Below the pieces are notes generated by a model. That model was not told where the DNA came from, did no database searches, and was given only the letters and a program-made list of their open reading frames with translations. A stretch of DNA of 64,000 bases from Xestospongia muta (taxonomy: Eukaryota > Porifera > Demospongiae > Haplosclerida > Petrosiidae): NCBI GenBank assembly GCA_963693285.1, contig OY848918.1, positions 8,249,156-8,313,155 of the forward strand. The letters are read 5' to 3'. The translations under genes and the position numbers were made by a program. This document shows positions 48,230 to 61,299 of this stretch, in pieces (the first letter of the stretch is position 1; the number at the start of each line of letters is the position of its first letter).

Positions 48230-49809
48230 AATGATTATAACTCACTGCTGACTTATATAATGTTAAATATGCCACTTTTTTAGTTCATTATTTTATTTTA
48301 TCATGTTTTAAATGTCAATAGTTTTTAGCTATTGTTAAACTAGTATCATTTATTTATTAACTATAATATGTTAACTAGTATTTGTTTACATATGAACTTC
48401 ATATGATCACTTTGTATCATTATAGCAGCTGTCAGTATTAATTATTATTCACTAGTATTCTCAATATTCATTGTGATTTCAGCTAATGTATGTTTGTTTA
48501 ATATATTTACATCATCTGATATATCCTCCTTATATCAAAGGTAAATTTATTTTATCTCATAAACAAACACACAGTACTATAGACCATATAAAGCATAGAA
48601 CAGTATACAAAGTAACTTGTGTACTACTTAAAATTAGTCTCAATTAACTCATGATACATGTATATTAGCATATACAATAGTGGAAAGGTAAACGGTAACT
48701 GTCTGGGTATTTCATTTATTATTATTGTCATGACATGAAACTGATAATGATAAAGTTAATTATAAATAGTTTTATCTTACTACAATATTATCAATGAAAT
48801 ATAATAACACAATAAACATGAAACTTACAGAAAAGTGAATTTAAAAAAGTACGTTAACAGGTTTTGAACCTTTAGTCACAAAAAATCTAATATATAATAC
48901 ACACACATGTACTTGTTCTAGTATACATCAGATCTAAACAACACCTACACATAGTTCATTATAACATGTGATCAGTTCAGTTTACATTGACTATTATAAC
49001 AAAAAAAATAACTCATAGTATATAAACTAAGCCAATGTATATATAATTACATATGTTATACGTACATACATACATACATACATACATATATCTAGATAAG
49101 TCTATAAGTACATTAGACTGGTTACAATTAATATGACATATTTCATATTTTAAACATTTGCTATACTCTATGTTTGTGAAGAACTAAGGGTATTGTTATT
49201 CTATTGAAAGATAAGATGTCATAATTCATGATAGTCTCATGTTCTATTGGACACATGTTGTACTGATAGTCTTGCTGTAACACATGCTAGGTACTAGCAT
49301 TAGTTATTATAATACAATTAAGGAAATGTATCTGTAATAATAGTAAGCTGCTTCCTTGTTTGACAACATCTGTTTACTAAAAGACCAGTATATACATTTA
49401 TATTACATATAGATAATACATAACAATCTGTATGATATGTATAGTGTCTATAGGTATTGATGTAGTACAAAATCGGTATATACATGTATATGATATGTAT
49501 TGTATCTATTATATGTGCTATATAGTACTAATTGATAATTTATATTAACATGTATGTGTTGTATATTATAAATTGATAATGAAATAAACATTGGTAATGT
49601 TGTTACATATTTCAACTAATTACTTATTGTAAACAGTACAAAGATTACTTGAAGTATAATCAATACCACTTTTATTATACATGTTATATATATAGCTTAT
49701 AGTATTAGGTGTTGTTCATGGAACAATGTTAGTTTGTGATCCAACTAATCCAGGCAATACTTGATGTCTTAACAATAATATATTGTAATGGAAAACAAAT
49801 CAATAATCA
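48230..49809. repeat. Intergenic part of the tandem unit, copy 6
   Basis: The microsatellite is absent here (TTGTGATTTCAGCTAATG at about 48473). The island at the 2551-type position is replaced by unrelated AT-rich sequence (48880-49560) that includes a (CATA)n run. No gene seen. Confidence 0.6.
49062..49088. repeat. (TACA)n short tandem repeat
   Basis: About six TACA units. Confidence 0.9.
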
Positions 49810-50454
49810 TGGACTAAAAATAATTACTGCCACTACTGATAAGAATGGAACACAAGTCAGGTGTGTTCATGTAATAGATACAAACTCAATGACCTGTGTA
49901 CTATTATGATATCAGGTATGTCACTAACAGTATCATATATAACTAACATGTACTATCATTATAAGGTCTCCCAATCGATGTTCCTACAGGACTGGGTTTT
50001 ACAGCCTCTCACAAACACTTAGTCAATATACTGTCTTCACACTGGATGGCAAGAACTAAAATAAACTATTTTAAGTTCTACAAGTTATTCCACTAATCAC
50101 TTATAATATTACAAAGAATACAGTGAACTGCACTATTGTTGGGAGTTGGGATTGTTTTTACAATAGCTGAGTCTACATTTCATTTAGTTGCCTCCTTTCT
50201 TGTACTATAGAGTCTATCACAACATATCAAGTTCACTAACTGTTAATATAACTACTGTTACTAACATTACATTGACTGGAGTACTAGCTGGATATACCTA
50301 CATTATAACAGTGGTATCAGTTAATATACTAGGAGATGGATACCCTAATAAGACTATAGGTTATTTAAATATTATTATAAAGTGTGTTATGTTTACTTCT
50401 TATACAGTTATCATTCATGATGAACCAATGATAATTAGTGTCAACATATTATAG
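49810..50454 (+). pseudogene. Receptor relic R5
   Basis: Ig exon end (ATTDKNGTQVRC, with a 2-bp insertion at ACCTGTGTAC), FN3-1 start and end fused, exon 4 remnant, exon 5 (about 50188-50372) and terminal exon HDEPMIISVNIL with TAG. Decayed stalk follows. Confidence 0.7.
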
Positions 50455-51057
50455 AATATCATAGAAAGACTATTTCAAGTGATTTATCTAGAATAAGTAA
50501 GTGCAAATTTAGTTAATATATATTTTTAAATGAATATAGTAATTGTGTGTCCTTTCATGTTCTTGTCAACTCCAACTTTACTCTAATTTCAAGTCAGTAA
50601 TATTAATATATAAATGTACCTAGCTCTTTCAACAACTGTAGCAATTTTTAATAATTTTTTCATCATATAATGTTGAATATGTTAAGAATCCATCAGTCCT
50701 TTGATGTTTATTACTAGACTCCACTAATTCTACATATTCACTGTTCACTCTATATATGTAATTTTTTTAAGCAATCATTACATTTATGACTCCATAAACT
50801 ACATGCAATTCTTAATAGGATTATTTCCACTTTCATAATGACAATATTTTTCTAATTTTTAAATATTATGCAGTAAAGTGAAATTATAATACATTTTCAT
50901 GTTCCTATATATATCAGTAGAAGAGCTCTCGTCTAAACACATTCAATACAGGTATATCAAAGTCAAACTTGTATGTTGACAACCATTGTAGTTAACACAG
51001 AATTCAATTTTAAGAACAATGTAAGTATATAAATATTTACAATGAGTAATCTAATAG
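50455..51057 (+). pseudogene. Decayed stalk exons, unit copy 6
   Basis: Degenerate copies of stalk exons 7 and 8, no usable frames. Confidence 0.45.
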
Positions 51058-51193
51058 TTGAGTTATAATGTAGACTCAACCCACAAAACACACCACCTCT
51101 TTACACCACCTCTTTAAATAAATAAGTCTAAAAGGTATCTTTGCCATGTATAAAACAATTGTACCATAACTATAATTTATCCATGTAGTCAAA
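51058..51193 (+). promoter_or_regulatory. Conserved upstream block of the 51194 gene
   Basis: AGACTCAACCCACAAAACAC, with an internal duplication of CACCACCTCTTTA, then AAATAAATAAGTCTAA. Confidence 0.45.
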
Positions 51194-53413
51194 ATGAAAA
51201 AGTATGGTACAATGTTGATTTGTCTTCTATTACCAGTCATAGGTGAGTTAATATATAATATTTGTCCGTATGACTTTATAGTGAACATAGAAGCTACAGT
51301 TACAAGACTAGACTGTAATCATGGAGTATGTCCACAGACACAAGGAGCACTCACTTGTACAATAACAGGAAGTCTAGCAACTTGGTATTCTCCTCCATCA
51401 GATAGTACTCTCGTTGCTACAGTAAGTTCTGGACTAGTTAGTAATGTTGATAATACTGGGTTTACTGCTGCTCTTGTGAGCAATATTTCTGGACTAACAA
51501 CTAATTTAAGTTTTACTGCTACTACTGATAAGAATGGAACACAAGTCAGGTGTAGTGATGTAATAGATCAAAGTTCAATGACTTGTACTATTATGATATC
51601 AGGTATGTCACTAACAGTATCATATATAACTAATTATATAACATGTACTACATTATAAGGTCCTCCAAGTGATGCTCCTACAACACTGGGTTTTACAGCT
51701 CTCACAAACACTTCAGTCATTCTCTACTGGTCACCTCCTACTCTTCATCCTAACTGTATAGTTAACTACACTGTTGAGATCACAACAACCAGTGATAATA
51801 TATTGATCTATAGTCTTAGTACTGGTAGTAATATCACCAGTATTAATGTATCTACTGGTCTCAATCAGTCAGTACAGTATCAATACAGAGTAGTAGGGTC
51901 TGATGGTATTAATAGATTAGGACCCTATAGTCAATATACTATGTTCACTTTAGATGGTAAGAGTTGGATTATTCTAGTTTCCTTGAGGAGTGCTAATTTT
52001 TAGTTCTACAGGCTGTACCACTAATTACTTATAATATCACAAAGAATACAGAGAACTACACTATTGTTATAATTTGGGAGGTATGTATTTCTGTTTATAA
52101 TAACTGAGTCTAGTTTTTTATTTAGTCTCCTCCACTCTCCACCCATCCTCCTCTCTTGTACTATAAAGTCTATCATAACATATCAGGTTCACTACCTGTT
52201 AATATAACTACTGTTACTAACATTACACTGACTGAAGTATTAGCTGGATATACCTACATTATAACTGTGGTACCAGTTAATATACTAGGAGATGGATACC
52301 CTAATAAGACTATAGGTTATTTAAATAATATTATAAAGTATGTTATATTTACTTCTCATTCAGTTATCATTCATTCATAATGAACCAATGATAATTAGTG
52401 TCAACATATTATAGAATATCATAGAAAGACTATTTCAAGTAATTTATCTAGAATAAGTAAGTACAGATTTAGTTAAGATATATTTTTAAATGAATATAGT
52501 AATTGTGTGTCCTTTCATGTTCTCATCAACTCCAACTTTACTCTCATTTCAGTCAGTAATATTAATATATAAATGTACCTAGCTCTTTCAAAAACTGTAG
52601 CAAATATTTAATACTTTTTTCAATATATAATGTTGAATATGTTAAGAATCCATCAGTCCTTTGATGTTTATGACTAGACTCCACTAATTCAAAATATTCA
52701 CTGTTCACTCTATATATGTAATTTGTTTTAAGCAATCATTACATTTATGACTCCATACATGCAATTATTAATTTGATTATTTCCACTTTAGTCAGTAAAG
52801 TAAAAATACAATACAGTTCTGAAGGAAATTATTCTGTTTTGAAGAGAGAAGAGAGAGAAGTCAGTTAAATGTAGGTACATAATCATATGAACATATTATT
52901 ATAGAGCAGAGAGAATAATTCTCAGTTACAACAGACTGGTTTGTATTCAACTCTTAATAATGAAGTAAGATATAATACAGTCAATTATATTATAACAACT
53001 TATATCATATTAGACAATCAAACCAATTGGAGGCAGAGCTGAGCCAAGAGGAGTTAGAAATATAATATATGCTGAACTAGGCAATGTCCCTAAGAACAGA
53101 CCAATGGTACCTCAACAAAAGACAACAAACCTCATGTTTATCAGGTAATTAAACATATGCGTTATATTACTGAATTGTTTACTTAACAGTGAGTATACCA
53201 GTCAGTATGTTCTTTTCTTCTCTATTAACTGCTGTTATCACTACACTTATTGTCTATCTCATTATGAGAAGGAGGAGCTACAATAAAGACACTCCACCCA
53301 CTACTACTACCCAATTAGGTCCAATATATGATGATGTTAAGTTACCTGAGACCTCAGAACATAAAGAGATCATTGAATTACAAGGAAATACTGCTGATGG
53401 ATATATTAATTAA
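51194..53413 (+). CDS. Chimeric receptor: intact ectodomain, A-tail remnants, type B TM exon
   Basis: The signal peptide (51194-51242), Ig (51282-51602), FN3-1 (51660-51956) and FN3-2 (52004-52080, 52126-52315) exons are intact. Spliced onward in the usual way, the next exon reads HS and stops at 52378, which would give a protein with no helix. Further down lie the end of tail A exon 13 (52816-52859), exon 14 (about 52905-52964) and part of exon 15 (about 53018-53108), joined within a few bases to the end of type B stalk exon 10 and then a complete tail B exon (53190-53413; AYGYIN-like end with ADGYIN, so one tyrosine is lost). Skipping from exon 5 (phase 1) to 53190 (phase 1) would restore Ig-FN3-FN3-TM-tail B in frame. 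Either a chimera able to make secreted and membrane forms or a recombinant pseudogene. Confidence 0.6.
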
Positions 53414-55499
53414 AAATATTGTTAATTTTATTATACATAATTACTAAAGTCGGTTAAGTTATGTGATGACAGTATGCTTAATTATAAAAAGACTCACTTA
53501 GAATTATATTAGTGTCAAAATAGATAATAGAGTTAATAATTCATTTATCTTACTTTATTATTTCTATCATTGAACTAACAAGTTCTATTATTTAAAGTAT
53601 ATTCTGTTATATGATACACATGTAAAATATTGTAAACACAACATGTTACATTATGTGACTTAAAACTATGTGTACTAATTTCATTGTTATATACAATATG
53701 AACTTCATTACAATCATATTAACAACTGTTACTGTTATCATTATTATCTGGTTGAAAATATTGCATTATTTTAATACTTTTAGTTAAGGATTGTTTACTT
53801 TTTAAAAAGTGGATGTTGACACGAGCAACTAATACATGCAAATAATTGCAATATAAAACATCAAAGGGCATAGTTTACCAAGAATTTACACAAGACTTAA
53901 CCAGTCAAATATGACTTGGTGATATCAATCCTTTTAAATGACACCATTTGATATTATATATTAATTATTAATCACTAGTATTCTCAATATTCATTGTGAC
54001 ATGTGTGTGTGTGTGTGTGTGTATTTAGCTAATGTATGTTTATTTAATATATTTACATTATCTGATACATCATCCTTATATCAAAGGTAAACTTATTTTA
54101 TCTCATAAACAAACACACAGTACTATGGACTATATAAAACATAGAACAATATACAAAGTAACTTGTGTACTACTTAAAATTAGTGTCAATTAACTCATGA
54201 TAGCATATGTAATAGTTGAAAGGTAATTGGTAACAGACTGGGTATTTTATTTATTATTATTGTCATAACATGAAACTGATAATGATAAAGTTAATTATAA
54301 ATAGTTTTATCTTACCACAATATATTCAATGAAATATAATAACACAACAAACATGAAATTAAAAAAAAATCATCAAAGGAATTAACTAAAAATGGACCAA
54401 TTATTTATAAAACAAACGAGTTAACAAGTTTTGAACTTTTAGTCACAAAAACTAATCAGACCATCTTCCAAAATACATACACATTTACTTGTACAAATAT
54501 TAATTAAAAGAAGGGTAGCTTATAGAGGCAGTGACTAGATACAGCCTGCTGCCACCACAATAGACAAAGCCCACCCCACTGAGTCACACCAATGTTACCT
54601 TCACCAGATAATGATAAAAAGATTTCTTGTTTATTTTATTTATTTATTGACTAATACATCTTATTTTTCTGATGTATATAGTTTAATACTTTTACTACCC
54701 CTCTCCCAGACCGACTCTCCGTAATGTAACATCTATCCAATGGGCCATATTGTATGCATTAAAAGCATGACTGAGTGAATTAAATAAAGGAGGGAAATCA
54801 GAATAGTAGGTAGTTGTAATAGTGGTCTCTGAACCAGATATTCTCCTAGTGAAACTTCTGATTTCAAGGCTGCTTTATTAAATTTATTAAAGTCATTTGA
54901 ATTGCTAGGTATATTCATATATATTTCAGTTGTAAAGTAATCCACCAAATAAGAAATTTTATTTGAAAGTTCTGGCTGTCAATGGCTATCTTCATCAGTA
55001 ATATTACAAAAAGCATAGAGAGATAGTCAATAAATAAACCTAAAATGAATAAACAACTAAAGGTAAGAATGTACTTTTAAACATGAGGACAATATAAGGA
55101 TGAATAGTTAAGCTATGTATTAGTATTGGACAAAAGTTAATATTACTCGTACTACATAATACATAACAATATTATATACTGAGTTATATTAGTGTATGAA
55201 GTATATAACATGCACTATCTATATATATTATGTAATACTTAGTTGGCAATTTATATTGATTGTGTATGTGTTTGTATATTATGAACTCATAATGAAATAA
55301 ACATTGATGATGTTGTTACATATTTCAACTAATTACTTAATTGTAAACAGTATACCTTCTACAAACATTATTTGAACTACAATCAATACCACTTTTATTA
55401 TACATGTTACATACATGGTATATAACATATAGCATTAGGTGTTGTTCATGGAACAATGTTAGTTTGTGATCCAACCTATCCAGGCGATACTTGATGTCT
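53414..55499. repeat. B-type flank joined to intergenic unit, copy 7
   Basis: 53414-53830 resembles the flank of B1 (11892-12310), then a deletion joins to the equivalent of 12685 onward and the intergenic unit. (TG)n at 54002-54022 replaces the AT repeat. No gene seen. Confidence 0.6.
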
Positions 55500-55760
55500 T
55501 AACAATAATATGTTATAATAAAACAAGTCAGATGTGTTGATGTAATAGATACAACTTCAATGACTTGTACTATTATGATATCAGGTATGTCACTAACAGT
55601 ATCATATATAACTAACAATGTACTATCATTATAAGGTCCTTCAAGTGATACTCTTACAGGACTGTGTTTTACAGCTCTCACAAACACTTCAGTCACTCTC
55701 TACTGGTCAATTCACCCTGGATGGCAAGAACTAGAATAAAATATTATAAGTTCTACAAGC
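55500..55760 (+). pseudogene. Receptor relic R6
   Basis: Ig exon end and FN3-1 start (PSDTLTGLCF equivalent), then the end of FN3-1 and an exon 4 start. Unlike other relics it is not followed by exon 5 directly; about 350 bp of unrelated sequence lead into the next gene. Confidence 0.65.
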
Positions 55761-56107
55761 TATTCCATTAATCATTTACAATATTACAAAGAATACAGTG
55801 AACTACAGGTACTATTAGTACATCATGTGGGAATTAATGGTAGTAACAGATTATTCATTGTTTTCACAAACTGTAAGTAAACTGAACACAATATTGTTTA
55901 CAATCAAACCTTTATTATGCATTGTTGACATTATATTGTGTAGTTCCAAGAATTCTTTATACATAGCATTGTATTTCTTATTACTAACAATGTCATTGGT
56001 ATTATACTAATTTAATATATTTATTCATTGACTTTGAAATGTGAATTTGTATTAAAAAACCAATTATTGACCAACAACACAAGCCATAAATGTAATTAAA
56101 GGAAAAG

Positions 56108-58386
56108 ATGGTTATGAATTTCAGGTCAGTAATATTAGCAATACTAATACTAGCAGATGGTAAGAAATTACTAAGAATCAAATAGTTTTAATATCTTAAG
56201 TAATATGTTTTACTAGTTCTACAAGCGGTACCACTACTGACTTATACAATTACTAACAACACAGAGGACTATACTATTTTTATTGTTTGGGAGGTATAAT
56301 ATTATTAAAAATCACTTGATATTATTCTAATTTCATTTAGTCACCTCCTCTCTCCTTTTGTCCTCCTCTCTTGTACTACAAAGTCTATCACAACATATCA
56401 GGTTCACTAACTGTTAATATAACTACTGTTACTAACATTACATTGACTGGAGTACTAGCTGGATATACCTACATTATAACAGTGGTACCAGTTAATATAC
56501 TAGGAGATAAATACCCTAATAAAAAAGACTATAAGTTATTTAAATATTATTATAAAGTATAGTTAACTACACTGTTGAGATCAGGACAACCAGTGATAAC
56601 ATATTGATCAGTAGTCTTAGTACTGGTAGTAATATCACCAGTATTAATGTATCTACTGGTCTCAATCAGTCAGTAGAGTATCAGTACAGAGTAGTAGGGT
56701 CTGATACTGTTAATAGATTAGGATCCTATAGTCAATATACTATATTCACTTTAGATGGTAAGAGTTAGATTATTCTAGTTGCCTTGAGGAGTACTAATTT
56801 TTAGTTCTACAGTCTGTACCACTAATCACTTATAATATCACAAAGAATACAGACAACTACACAATTGTTGTATTTGGGAGGTATTCGTTTCAGTTTATAA
56901 TAACTGAGTCTAGTATATTCATTTAGTCACCTCCTCTCTCCTCTCGTCCTCCTCTCTCGTACTATAAAGTCTATCACAACGTATCAGGTTCACTAACTGT
57001 TAATATAACTACTGTTACTAACATTACATTGACTGGAGTACTAGATGGATATATCTACATTATAACAGTGGTACCAGTTAATATACTAGGAGATGGATAC
57101 CTTAATAAGACTATAGGTTATTTAATTGTTATTACAAAGTGTGTTATATTTACTTCTCATACAGTTATCATTCATGATGAGGAACCAATAATTACTAGTA
57201 CTAGTATTGTAACAACATCATCTGAACATTGTAAGAGTGTAACATACAAAATTAATTACATATCATTTGTATTAGTAACACCAGTAAATGTACCTAGTCT
57301 CTTTTCTACAACTGTAAATGATACATCAATTATTAGTAAGTGTAAAACCTTTATTATCACTTACTTAATGTTGAATATAGAAACTTTGGTCCCTTTGATG
57401 TCTTTATTACAAAGTGGAACTAAAACAAGTACAATAACTTTAAACTCAACAGGTATGTCCTTAGAAATTATTATAATTTAAGTATTACAATATAATGAAA
57501 TATCTATATATATATATACTCTATTTTTTGTATGTTATCTAATTTAGAGTTACTCATCATTTCTTAAAATAACTTGGTCTTTACTATAGTTATCTTCAGA
57601 TCCCACCTATGATGAAGTAAACAAGAAACCACAACCTCTATCTCTACAATATGATGAGGTCCCACCTCCAGTGCCTCCTTATTTAGCTGATAATGAGCAG
57701 TCACCTCCTGAACTACTGTTCCATTGTGAGGATAATCTTTCTGTACCCTCTTATAATGATGAACCTGTGATAGCTCAGTATTCTGAAGTCAAAAGAGAGC
57801 ATATAGCACTTCATACATCTGAAGGAAATTATTCTGTTTTAAAGAGAGAAGAGAGAGAAGTCAGTTAAATGTAGGTACACAATTACATGACCATATTATA
57901 ATTACAGAGCAGAGAGAATAATTCTCAGTTACAACAGACTGGTTTGTATTCAACTCTAAATAATGAAGTAAGACATAATACAGTCAACTATATCATAATA
58001 ACTTGCATCATATTAGATAAACAAACTAATTAGAGCCAATGCTGAGTCAAAAGGAGCTGGAGGTATAATATATGCTGAACTAGGCAATGTCCCTAAGAAC
58101 AGACCAATGGCACCTCCTCCATCAAATTTAGAGCGGTCTGTTATCTACTCTGATATCAAAGCACCAATTGACTCTAATAAGGTATCTTATATGATATAAC
58201 AATGTTGCCATAATCTTCTTTAATTGTCACTAACAGAGGCTCTCTACAAAAGGTATTATGATACAGGCTCAGTTAGGAGAAATGGAGTTACCTCCACCAC
58301 GTCCTCCTAAACCTGGTCCCAAACCTGGTTCCCGTGGCAGTGGAGGCCAATCAACAACAATAATCTCCTCTATACATCACCTGTAA
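56108..58386 (+). pseudogene. Mosaic receptor M2: new signal peptide + FN3-2 repeats + tail A, no TM
   Basis: A signal peptide unlike all others (56108-56159, MVMNFRSVILAILILAD, phase 1) is followed directly by a diverged exon 4 (56217-56293, LLTYTITNNTEDYTIFIVW) and exon 5 (56341 onward), giving a single FN3 domain without Ig. Exon 5 has a 4-bp insertion (AATAAAAAAGAC) that shifts the frame, and its sequence runs into half of an FN3-1 exon (56563-56757), exon 4 (56805 on, 1 bp lost), exon 5 (56927-57116) and stalk exons 6-8. Exons 9-12, including the transmembrane exon, are deleted at about 57530. Tail exons 57590-57859, 57908-57967, 58017-58181 and 58237-58386 are intact with YDEV, YDEV, YSEV, YSVL, YSTL, YAEL, YSDI and PPPRPPKP. 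As it stands it cannot give a normal receptor. Confidence 0.65.
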
Positions 58387-58592
58387 AATGGTCATAACTC
58401 ACTATTGACTTTATATGTCACTTTTATATATATTAATAGGTTTTAGCTATTGTTAAACTAGTATCATTTATTTATTAACTATAATATGTTAACTAGTAGT
58501 TGTTTACATATGAACTTCATATAATCATTTTGTATCATTATAGCAGCTGTCAGTATTAATTATTAATCACTAGTATTCTCAATATTCATTGT

Positions 58593-58633
<41 letters not shown>

Positions 58634-60340
58634 TTACCTAATGTATGTTTATTTAATATATTTACATCATCTGATACATCATCCTTTTATCAAAGCTAAA
58701 CTTATTTTATCTCATAAACAAACACACAGTACTATAGACCATATAAAGCATAGAACAATATACAAAATAACTTGTGTACTATTTAAAATTAGTCTCAATA
58801 ACTGATGATACATGTATATTAGTATATGTAATAGTTGAAAGGTAAGTAGCAACTGTCTGAGTATTTTATTTATTATTATTGTCATAACATGAAACTGATA
58901 ATGATAAAGTTAATTATAAATAGTTTTATCTTACCACAATATTATCAATGAAATATAATAACACAACAAACATAAAATTTACAAAAATCATTAAAGGAAT
59001 TAACTAAAAATGGACCAATTATTTATAAAACAAGTGAGTTAACAGGTTTTGAACTTTTAGTCACAAAAAATAATCAGACAATATTCCAAAATACATACAC
59101 ATGTACTTGTACTAGGATACATGAAACCTCAATAACACATAGTTCATTATAACATGTGGTCAGTTCAGTTTATATTGATTATTATAACAGAAAATATAAT
59201 ACAAATACTTTCTATTTGTGCAAAAATGTAAATCCCACTGAGAAATAAGAAGAGAGAAAGTCATAGTAAAACAATGACAGTATGACACAATGAGCATAGT
59301 TTTTTGTGTATAGTACTAATTAAAGGAAGTGTAGCCTGTAGAGGCAGTGACCTGCTATAGCCTGCTACTACTATAATAAATGAGGTCTAACTGAGTCTCA
59401 CCAATGTTTCTTTTGCTAAAAATGTGTTTTTTATCTATTTATTATTTAAAGACTGTCACATTTTTATTTTTCTAATGTATATATTTTTATATTTATACCC
59501 ATTTTCCCCAGACTGACTGTTATATGTAAATGTAATACAAGCCCAGTGGAACATATGACTATCACATGACATGTGACATGTGTAGTAAAAGAATGACTGA
59601 GTGGATAATATTTTCATAAACATCTGATTTCAAGACTACATTACTAAATGTATTAAAGTCACTTAAGTGGCTGGGTATTTACAAATATATTAAGTTATGA
59701 AGTAATTCACCAAACAAGAAATTTTAATTTTGAAAACTGTGGCTATTAGAAGTGACCAGCTAACTTCATCTTTGTTAGTAATATTATAAAAAGCATAGAG
59801 AGACAGTCAATAAACAATAGTAAATAAAGATAAGAATGTACTTTTAAACATGAGGACAATATGATGATGAATAATTAAATACAATATACTAGTATTGGAA
59901 CAAAAGGTTAATAGTACTTGTATAACATAATATATAACAATATTACATACTGAGTTATATTAGTGTATGAAGTATATAATATGTACTAACTATATATATT
60001 ATGTAATACTTATAGTTGGCAATTTATATTGATTGTGTATGTGTTTATATATTAAGATCTTATAATAAATAAATATATTTATTATGTACATTATATTATT
60101 TAGTATATTATGAACTCATAATGAAATAAAAAATTGGTGATATTGTTACATATTTTAACTAATTACTTAATAGTAAACAGTATACCTTCTACAAACATTA
60201 TTTGAACTACAATCAATACTACTTTTATTATATATGTTACATACATGGTATATAACATATAGTATTAGGTGTTGTTCATGGAACCATGTTAGTTTGTGAT
60301 CCAACTAATCCAGGTGATATTTGATGTCTTAACAATAATA
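58387..60340. repeat. Intergenic part of the tandem unit, copy 8
   Basis: As the other copies; the microsatellite is (CA)n then (TA)n at 58594-58633. 59105-59460 matches 43440-43770. No gene seen. Confidence 0.65.
58594..58633. repeat. (CA)n(TA)n microsatellite
   Basis: About 15 CA followed by about 5 TA, at the standard unit position. Confidence 0.95.
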
Positions 60341-60344
60341 TGTT

Positions 60345-60582
60345 GTAATAAAACAAGTCAGGTGTGTTGATGTAATAGATACAACTTCAATGACTTTGAC
60401 TGGAGTACTAGCTGGATATATCTACATTATAACAGTGGTACCAGTTAATATACTAGGAGATGGATACCTTAATAAGAAAGACTATAGGTTATTTAAATAT
60501 TATTATAAAATGTGTTATGTTTACTTCTCGCGCAGTTATCATTAATGATGAACCAATGATAATTAGTGTCAACATATTATAG
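60345..60582 (+). pseudogene. Receptor relic R7
   Basis: The end of the Ig exon (TSMTLTGVLAGY join) is fused directly to the middle of FN3-2 exon 5. A 4-bp insertion (AATAAGAAAGAC) resembles the one in M2. It ends with the NDEPMIISVNIL terminal exon and TAG. Decayed stalk exons follow to about 61100. Confidence 0.65.
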
Positions 60583-61177
60583 TATTATAGAATATCATAG
60601 AAAGACTACTTCAAGTCATTTATCTAAGTACAGATTTAGTTAGTATATATACATATTTTTAAATGAATATATTAACTATTTGTCCTTCATGTTCTTGTTG
60701 ACTCTGTTACTCTAATTTCAAGTCAGTAATATTAATATATAAATGTACCTAGCTCTTTCAACAACTGTAGCAATATTTAATAATTTTTTCATGATATAAT
60801 GTTGAATATGTTAAGAATCTATCAGTCCTTTGATGTTTATTACTAGACTCCACTAATTCTACATATTCACTGTTCACTCTATATATGTAATTTGTTCAAG
60901 CAATCATTACATTTATGACTCCATAAACTACATGCAATTCTTAATTTGATAGTTTCTACTTTGTAATGACCATATTTTTTAATTTTAAAATATTAGGCAG
61001 TAAAGTAAAATTTTAATACAGTTTCATCTTCCTATATATATCAGTAGAAGAGCTCTCGTTTAAACACATTCAATACAGGTAGATCAAAGTCAAACTTGTA
61101 TGTTGACAACCATTGTAGTTAACACAGAAGTCAATTTTAAGAACAACACAAGTATTTAGAATGAGTAATCTAATAGT

Positions 61178-61299
61178 TGAGTTATAATGTAGACTCAACC
61201 CACAAAACACACCACCTATTTACATAAATAAGTCTAACAGGTATCATTGTCATTCATAAATCTATTGTATCATAACTATCATCTACTCATGCAGTCAAA
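61178..61299 (+). promoter_or_regulatory. Conserved upstream block of the 61300 copy
   Basis: AGACTCAACCCACAAAACAC and TTTACATAAATAAGTCTAAC, as before A2. Confidence 0.4.

Noticed and set aside
54733..54948. Minus-strand 71-codon frame in the intergenic unit
   Set aside because: Not conserved as a frame in the other copies of the same block and without any recognisable feature.
55825..56010. 61-codon plus-strand frame before M2
   Set aside because: Low-complexity AT-rich translation, no signal of coding or homology; the real first exon of M2 lies at 56108.
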